Source: CAYPHA01 sp964410215
Lineage (GTDB): Bacteria > Calditrichota > Calditrichia > Calditrichales > CAYPHA01
Assembly (NCBI GenBank): GCA_964410215.1
Contig: CAYPHA010000090.1
Location: forward strand, 1 to 17,268
Direction: 5' to 3'
Length of the DNA: 17,268 bases
The position numbers and the translations under genes were made by a program. Positions 12,047 through 17,268 of the stretch are shown here, one piece after another (within the stretch, counting starts at the first letter, position 1; every line of letters begins with the position of its first letter). The notes under the pieces are model-generated. The model was given only the letters and a program-made list of their open reading frames with translations. It was not told the DNA's origin and did not search any database.

Positions 12047-14242
12047 ATGAATACTTCCAATCAAAATAATGGTTTCTTCCATCTTGAAACGGTACATGAT
12101 TTTGTGCTTAATACCCTTGAAAACACCGGTACTATCTTTTCAAAAGATGTTTTCGCACTGATGCTGCCGGTTATACCTGATTCGTTCCTGCTTACTTTTG
12201 TCAAAAAAATACTGCAGCGGACAGACGCTTTAAAAATGAACGTTTCCTACCTGTCCGAATCACTGGAATCGGGTGAAGACGATTGCAGGGAAGTCATTGA
12301 AGAACTGTTTGGGAAAAAGGCTATACGTAAAAGGTATGAAAAACATCTGATTAACGCCTTCAGGAAGTCTATTCGTACAATGAAACAGGAGCACAATGAA
12401 AAAGACCGGCGTATCCATGAAATAAGCACTATTTTCAACCTCTCCGAAATTGAAACACGCATATTGAACCTGTTTTTTCTAAAAGAAACGGATATGCGGG
12501 TGAGCAACCTGGTTAGCGCGCTTAATGACCATTTTTCCCTGTGCACAAATGACCTGATAGAAAAAAATACAAGTATCTTGCTCTCATGTAGTGCGAACGA
12601 AATTCGTCGTGCTTTTGCCTGGAATTCCAATCTGATCCGTTCAAGAATACTGGACGAAGAACGCGACCTGAGCAAAGAAATAGAGGACTACCTGCTGGGG
12701 TTGAATGATAAGCCCCTTCTTCAGAATTATTATATGGAATACGAAGGGGCCATTTTATCACCTGAAAGTTATTTTATTTCTCCGGAAGCTCTTTCTATAA
12801 TCCGGGACTTGTTTTACAGTAAACCGTCCAACCAGGCAATCCATATTTTACTTCATGGGAAACCGGGCACCGGCAAAACCGCCTTTGCCCGAACACTCAG
12901 CGCTCACATCGATGTACCCCTGTATGAAATAAAAAACATGGATGACAGTTACCGGAAACAGAATACGCATGATTTCCGTTTGCGGGCATTACAGGCATGC
13001 AGCAATATGGTGGATTCTGAAAAGGCCGTCATTCTCATTGATGAGGCCGATACTTTGCTGAATACGATACCACGTTTTTTCATGTTTAAGGAGACAACGG
13101 AAAAAGGACTGATTAATACCGTTCTCGACCATAGCAGCACGTTCAATATCTGGATTATAAATTATCCCGATGCGATGGATGAAAGCACGTTGCGTCGCTT
13201 TGATTATACCCTGGAATTCAGGCCGCTTACGCATCAGCAGCGTGAAAAAATATGGCAGTCGTTATTAAAAAAAGCCGGTTTACTAAAATCAATCGATCCC
13301 AAACAGGTATCACTCCTGGCGGGCATGTATGAACTCAGCGCCGGGAAGATAGCAAAAGCCGTTAAAAATACGGCTGCGATTTATCAAAAAAACCCGGAAA
13401 CGTACTGCATATCCGATGCTCTGGAAACGTTCTTACAGTCCTACGCATCGCAGAGTAAAACGGGGCTGTCCATGGTCCGGCAAACCAACCGGCATTCCTC
13501 CAAACAATTTACCTTAAAAGGTCTGAACACAGACACGGACCTGACACAGACCATAGGAATGGTGAAGCAGTTTATCCGGAAGCAACAAAATCGTAACAAT
13601 ATCGAACCTCAAAACTTCAACATGTTGTTTTATGGTCCATCCGGTACCGGTAAAACTCAATTTGCCCGCTATCTCGCCCGGACAATGGATAACAAACTAA
13701 TCCTTAAAACAGCCGCTGATTTGCTCAGTCACTGGGTCGGCATGACTGAAAAACAAATCCGTGAGGCGTTTCAGGAAGCCGAACAGGAGAACGCCATACT
13801 GTTCTTTGATGAAATTGACTCTCTACTTCTGTCCCGCAGCCAGGCCGGTCATTCCTGGGAAGTGACTCAGGTAAATGAATTGCTGACCTGCATGGAACAA
13901 TTTAAAGGTATCTTTCTGGCCGCCACGAATTATAAGGACCTGATGGACCATGCCGCCATGCGTCGATTCATGCTGAAAATTCATTTTGACTATCTTACCG
14001 GGGAAGGTAATATACTATTTTACAGGCGTTATTTTTCTGACCTTGTCAATACAAATTTGCTACCTGCAGAAAATAAAATGATCCAATCGTTACATTTCCT
14101 TACACCGGGGGATTTCAATGTTATCAGAGCACAATATAGCTATATGGAAATTAAGCATCTGACACACATGATCCTGATAGATGCGCTAAAAAAGGAAATC
14201 AAAAATAAAAAAATATACACCAATCCCATTGGTTTTAATTAA
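12047..14242 (+). CDS. Double AAA+ ATPase (SpoVK/Cdc48-like)
   Basis: The 731-aa protein has a helical N-terminal region (about 1-240) without recognised domain and two AAA+ modules. Module 1: Walker A GKPGTGKT (271-278), Walker B VILIDEAD (328-335), sensor Asn372 in IINYPD and arginine pair 383-384. Module 2: Walker A GPSGTGKT (530-537), pore-like WVGMTEKQIREAF, Walker B ILFFDEID (584-591), sensor Asn628 in LAATN and arginines 639-640. Such tandem proteins form hexamers that unfold or remodel proteins or complexes; both sites look active. The N-terminal region probably chooses the target. ATG 12047 has AAAGGAG before it. The gene is divergent from a WYL regulator and is followed by the HTH-like gene after 44 bases, presumably one transcript. 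Base composition is more AT-rich than that of the flanking AKR or DUF2779 genes, which suggests separate origin. Domain calls are very sure; biological role is unknown. Confidence 0.92.
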   Translation: MNTSNQNNGFFHLETVHDFVLNTLENTGTIFSKDVFALMLPVIPDSFLLTFVKKILQRTDALKMNVSYLSESLESGEDDCREVIEELFGKKAIRKRYEKHLINAFRKSIRTMKQEHNEKDRRIHEISTIFNLSEIETRILNLFFLKETDMRVSNLVSALNDHFSLCTNDLIEKNTSILLSCSANEIRRAFAWNSNLIRSRILDEERDLSKEIEDYLLGLNDKPLLQNYYMEYEGAILSPESYFISPEALSIIRDLFYSKPSNQAIHILLHGKPGTGKTAFARTLSAHIDVPLYEIKNMDDSYRKQNTHDFRLRALQACSNMVDSEKAVILIDEADTLLNTIPRFFMFKETTEKGLINTVLDHSSTFNIWIINYPDAMDESTLRRFDYTLEFRPLTHQQREKIWQSLLKKAGLLKSIDPKQVSLLAGMYELSAGKIAKAVKNTAAIYQKNPETYCISDALETFLQSYASQSKTGLSMVRQTNRHSSKQFTLKGLNTDTDLTQTIGMVKQFIRKQQNRNNIEPQNFNMLFYGPSGTGKTQFARYLARTMDNKLILKTAADLLSHWVGMTEKQIREAFQEAEQENAILFFDEIDSLLLSRSQAGHSWEVTQVNELLTCMEQFKGIFLAATNYKDLMDHAAMRRFMLKIHFDYLTGEGNILFYRRYFSDLVNTNLLPAENKMIQSLHFLTPGDFNVIRAQYSYMEIKHLTHMILIDALKKEIKNKKIYTNPIGFN

Positions 14243-14286
14243 AAATATTATTTAAATTGAAGGACAACCTTCATAGTACACTGAAA

Positions 14287-14961
14287 ATGACTATAAAAAA
14301 GCTCGTTGAACATTATTTGCACCGCAAGGAAGAATCAAAAACGGATTTGGTTCGGCAGATGGGCTACCGGAATATCAACAAAGGGTTGCGGCGGCTCGAT
14401 GAATGCCTCGCCACTGGCCGCTGTACCGAAGTGTTTCTGAAAACACTGGCCCGGGTACTGGATACGGATCTGTGCATGATACGGTCCGCTCTTTGGGAAA
14501 CACGAAGGAACGTTGAAGCGCGGGAGGAGGCATCCCGGAGACGTCACTTTCGTCCTCATATCCGGATTCTGCACAGTCTGAAGGTTCCGGTAAATATCAC
14601 GGCCGTGGCTTTTGCGGGTATCCACTGCTTCAAGGTGATACCCACAGACCGGGAGCTGATCAGGAAATCCCTGTGGGAGCAGATTGAAGAAGCCCGTGAA
14701 ATCATTCAACAGCACTTTATCAGAAGCGAAGGCCGGTGCCCCCTGTTCGGCAGAATTACCGGCTACCGGTATTTTTACAGCTTTGATGAATGGGTTGAGC
14801 TGGATACGGAGGGCACGCTTCTGGGTTACCACCAGGGGAAAAGCATACTGCCGACAGCCACCCTTAAGATCGGGGGCAGGCTGACCGGTAAGGGGATCCC
14901 CGGGAAGAATGAATTATCTTTTCTATGGTCTAATGGTCGCACATTTAAAGCCGAAACCTGA
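14287..14961 (+). CDS. HTH-like protein of unknown function
   Basis: The product (224 aa from ATG 14287) begins with an HTH-like region: MTIKKLVEHYLHRKEESKTD, then LVRQMGYRNINKGLRRLDEC followed by LATGRCTEVFLKTLARVLDT. This resembles the way XRE-type domains select on phased helices, but I do not recognise a named family. A basic linker (ETRRNVEAREEASRRRHFRP) leads to a C-terminal domain with VAFAGIHCFKVIP and FGRITGYRYFYSFDEWVELD, then a LLGYHQGKSILP segment. No catalytic motif is evident. The frame could start at TTG 14257, 14 bases after the AAA+ stop, but neither start has a good ribosome site; ATG is preferred, and translational coupling is possible. Position directly after the AAA+ gene suggests a functional partner, perhaps a DNA-binding or adaptor subunit (inference). 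Confidence 0.75.
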   Translation: MTIKKLVEHYLHRKEESKTDLVRQMGYRNINKGLRRLDECLATGRCTEVFLKTLARVLDTDLCMIRSALWETRRNVEAREEASRRRHFRPHIRILHSLKVPVNITAVAFAGIHCFKVIPTDRELIRKSLWEQIEEAREIIQQHFIRSEGRCPLFGRITGYRYFYSFDEWVELDTEGTLLGYHQGKSILPTATLKIGGRLTGKGIPGKNELSFLWSNGRTFKAET

Positions 14962-15427
14962 TATACGTCCAAAAGGATAGATTATTAATAATCAAACCAG
15001 ATTATTTTGCTGAATCGGGATTTAAATCCTTTTGTTAATAAAATTATGACTTTTCCATGGAAACAAATACATACTGATCTGGAAATAGTCGATGTGGATT
15101 TTAAGGTGACCTTAAGGAAAAATCGTAGAAATTCAGGCGAGTGGAATGGCTAAAATTCTGATTGTCTGAGTCCCGACTTGTCGGGACGAGTTTCAGAATT
15201 TTAATGGAACGAGCCGTAAAATTTCAAGATTTTTTCTTACAGTCTAGATTTCTTTGGTACTTTCTGTATCATGACAGAAAGTACAATAGTGTCATCTTAG
15301 AAAGTAAGTCAGCTCTCACGTTTTGCGGGCCAAAAACTGTTATGAAAAATTGATTAGTTAAAATACCTAGACAAGTATGTCTGGAAATAAATTTGAATAT
15401 ATCCATCCAAAAATTTATTGAAGAAGT
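14962..15427. other. Intergenic region with a structured repeat
   Basis: The 466 bases hold no convincing gene. The left part has two perfect short palindromes (GATTATTAATAATC and GGATTTAAATCC) and the middle part holds the two-hairpin element at 15151-15284. No clear terminator for the AAA+ operon or promoter for the DUF2779 gene was found. TGA directly upstream of ATG 15428 bounds the next gene. Confidence 0.6.
15151..15284. repeat. Structured REP-like element with two hairpins (second type)
   Basis: Outer arms TAAAATTCTGA (15151-15161) and TCAGAATTTTA (15193-15203) enclose a perfect hairpin GTCCCGAC-TT-GTCGGGAC (15170-15187). About 50 bases later a perfect 11-bp hairpin follows: GTACTTTCTGT (15257-15267), loop ATCATG, ACAGAAAGTAC (15274-15284). 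The order is the same as in the element at 5953-6068, though the sequence differs. Conserved-looking flanks continue to about 15345. I associate this text with repeats found across Bacteroidota intergenic regions (recall, not checked). Confidence 0.6.
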
Positions 15428-17268
15428 ATGCGTTATCTAACGAAGAGTAGATTTCAGACCGCCCTGGAGTGCCCCACAAAGCTGTATTATTATGGCAAAC
15501 AGGAATACCCCAGCACCAAAGATGAAGACACCTTTCTGCAGGCACTGGCCGAAGGCGGTTTCCAGGTGGGCGCCCTGGCCAAATGCTATTATCCGGACGG
15601 CATCGATATCACAGAACCGGATCATGAAAAGTCGCTGGAGCAAACTAATGCGCTTCTGCAGCGGGAAGAGGTTACCATTTTCGAAGCCGCGGTTCGTTAT
15701 GAGAACCTGTTCATTCGTGTCGATATCCTGCAGAAAAAAGGCAATGACATCCAACTGATCGAAGTCAAAGCCAAGTCCTTTGATCCCAATGAGGACACTT
15801 TTTTAACCAAAAACAGCGATTACCTATTAAAAAACTGGCATCCTTATCTCACCGACGTGGCCTTCCAGACCTGGGTCATGCAGAAAGCCTTCCCCGGGTT
15901 CAGCATCACCCCCTGGCTGATGCTGACCGATACCTCAAAGATGGCCACGGTTGATGGTTTGAATCAGAAATTCCGTCTCCAAAAGAATCAGGATAACCGC
16001 ACCTATGTTGAACTTACCGGTGATACCTGTCCGGATGCCCTGGGACAGCCCATCCTGACACAAGTGCCGGTCAGGGACTTTGTGGAAATGATCTTCAGGG
16101 GTGACGACATCGAGCCAAAGAAAAAAGACAGAGAAAGTAAAAAGAAGTTTGAAGAGCGCATACGGGAATATGCCCGGTATTATGAAGAGGACATGAAGTA
16201 TCCGGTTAAACTGGGCGCCAAATGTGCTGCCTGTGAATACAATTACGATATGGAGAAATTAAAACCCGGACAGAAGAACGGTTTCCGTGAGTGCTGGCAG
16301 AAGAAGCTGGGCTGGACCGAAGCAGAATTCGCCAAGCCCCATATTTTCGACATCTGGAATTTCCGCAGGAAAGAGGAGTGCATTGCCGACGGCACTTTTC
16401 TCATGGAAGATCTGATACCCGAAGAACTCTTCATGAAGAAGAAGAAAGGGAAACTGGAGTTCGGAAGTCCCGGCCAGGAAAGGCAGTATCTTCAGATCCG
16501 GAAAGCGATTAACCCTGATGAAGAGCCGGAGGAAATCCATCCGGAATTATTTACGGAGCTTTCGTTGTGGGACTACCCCTTTCATTTTCTCGATTTTGAA
16601 ACCAGCATGGTGGCCCTTCCCTTCAACAGGGGCAGAAGACCTTACGAACAGATCGCCTTTCAGTTTTCCTGTCATACCGTGTATGAGGACGGCCGTATTG
16701 AGCATGATGAATGGATTGCCCGGGAACCGGGCACATTCCCCAATTTTGAATTCATCCGCGCCTTGAAAGCGCTGCTGGAAAAGGACAGCGGAACCATTTT
16801 ACGATATGCCACCCATGAAAACACCGTATTACGACAGATACAGCGGCAGCTGGAAGAGTCGGCCGAGCCCGACAAGGAGGCATTGATCGCCTGGATCGAC
16901 ACCGTCACCCAGTGGAAGGAAGAGGTGGTAATCAACGGCAGGAAGGAAACGATCATCCACCGGGGCGAGCGCAGCATGGTCGACATGCACGAGCTGGTCC
17001 GGAACTATTATTACCATCGCTCCATGGGGGGTTCCAATTCCATAAAAGCCGTTCTGCCGGCTGTTCTGGAAGAGAGTGCCTTTTTAAGGGAAAAATATTC
17101 CAGGCCGTATAAAGGCAGTAATTATGAGGGGATGGTGTGGTGGCAGGAAAGTTTAAGAAAAAAGAAAAAAGAAAAAGGAAAAAAGATTCCGGAGAATCCG
17201 TATAAATTGCTGCCGCCGATATTTGAGGGGATTGATTTGGATCAGGATGAGCTGATGCTGGAGAGCGG
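15428..17268 (+). CDS. DUF2779 protein: Cas4/RecB-like nuclease plus RNase H-like exonuclease (3' end outside window)
   Basis: From ATG 15428 the frame stays open to the window end (613 codons visible). N-terminal part: SRFQTALECPTKLYY is the Cas4/RecB-type entry motif with Cys15. A PD-(D/E)XK core follows, with Asp99 in FIRVDILQKK and Glu112/Lys114 in QLIEVKAKS. Cys266, Cys269 (KCAACEYN) and Cys289 (ECW) complete a probable four-cysteine Fe-S site, as in Cas4 and AddB. From about residue 384 a second domain begins with FHFLDFETSM (Asp389/Glu391, exonuclease motif I), then RRPYEQIAFQFS, ILRYATHENTVL, SMVDMHELVRNYYYH and GSNSIKAVLPAVL, as in DUF2779 and TM0106-like nucleases. It probably degrades or trims DNA or RNA. 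It starts 466 bases after the HTH-like gene on the same strand, so operon membership is uncertain. Domain calls are sure. Confidence 0.9.
   Translation, partial: MRYLTKSRFQTALECPTKLYYYGKQEYPSTKDEDTFLQALAEGGFQVGALAKCYYPDGIDITEPDHEKSLEQTNALLQREEVTIFEAAVRYENLFIRVDILQKKGNDIQLIEVKAKSFDPNEDTFLTKNSDYLLKNWHPYLTDVAFQTWVMQKAFPGFSITPWLMLTDTSKMATVDGLNQKFRLQKNQDNRTYVELTGDTCPDALGQPILTQVPVRDFVEMIFRGDDIEPKKKDRESKKKFEERIREYARYYEEDMKYPVKLGAKCAACEYNYDMEKLKPGQKNGFRECWQKKLGWTEAEFAKPHIFDIWNFRRKEECIADGTFLMEDLIPEELFMKKKKGKLEFGSPGQERQYLQIRKAINPDEEPEEIHPELFTELSLWDYPFHFLDFETSMVALPFNRGRRPYEQIAFQFSCHTVYEDGRIEHDEWIAREPGTFPNFEFIRALKALLEKDSGTILRYATHENTVLRQIQRQLEESAEPDKEALIAWIDTVTQWKEEVVINGRKETIIHRGERSMVDMHELVRNYYYHRSMGGSNSIKAVLPAVLEESAFLREKYSRPYKGSNYEGMVWWQESLRKKKKEKGKKIPENPYKLLPPIFEGIDLDQDELMLES

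Overview
The window looks like a chromosomal, partly accessory region from a bacterium of the FCB group (Bacteroidota, Balneolota, Ignavibacteriota or a related candidate phylum). The main evidence is the type IX secretion sorting domain at the left edge, with the signature YQNYPNPFNP, together with DUF6992-like and DUF6515-like genes and Bacteroidota-style structured intergenic repeats. Several genes have strong AGGAGG-type ribosome binding sites, which fits Balneolota, Ignavibacteriota or candidate phyla better than classical Bacteroidia. I cannot place it more finely.

Left part (1-5430), mostly ordinary genes. It holds the 3' end of a T9SS-exported surface protein whose sorting domain carries an in-frame 28-bp palindrome. 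Next come a frameshifted DUF6992-like relic on the minus strand, an aldo/keto reductase, an Ada-type O6-alkylguanine DNA methyltransferase that has lost its N-terminal domain, an extended SDR of the dihydroflavonol-reductase type, and a basic exported DUF6515-like protein.

Middle part (5430-10960), a scrambled and decaying island. A module made of a small conserved coding fragment, a structured repeat and the tail of a WYL regulator occurs twice, at about 5754-7366 and 10683-11127. The left copy is split by an orphan AbiEi-like antitoxin gene. Between the copies lie an intact AAA_14/DUF4143 ATPase with 19-bp direct repeats in front of it, a transposase relic, an SDR relic with a large internal deletion, and a DUF3179 lipoprotein gene interrupted only by one in-frame TGA at a position where the family normally has cysteine.

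Right part (10960-17268), a possible multi-gene system. A full-length WYL regulator is divergent from a 731-aa protein with two AAA+ domains, which is followed by a small helix-turn-helix-like protein of unknown family. After a structured repeat comes a DUF2779 protein, cut by the window end, that joins a Cas4/RecB-like nuclease domain with Fe-S cysteines to an RNase H-like exonuclease domain. WYL regulator, AAA+ motor and nuclease together resemble a defence or DNA-processing locus. That this is one system is inference; the domain content is read directly from the sequence.

No tRNA, rRNA, CRISPR array, complete insertion sequence or replication origin was recognised.
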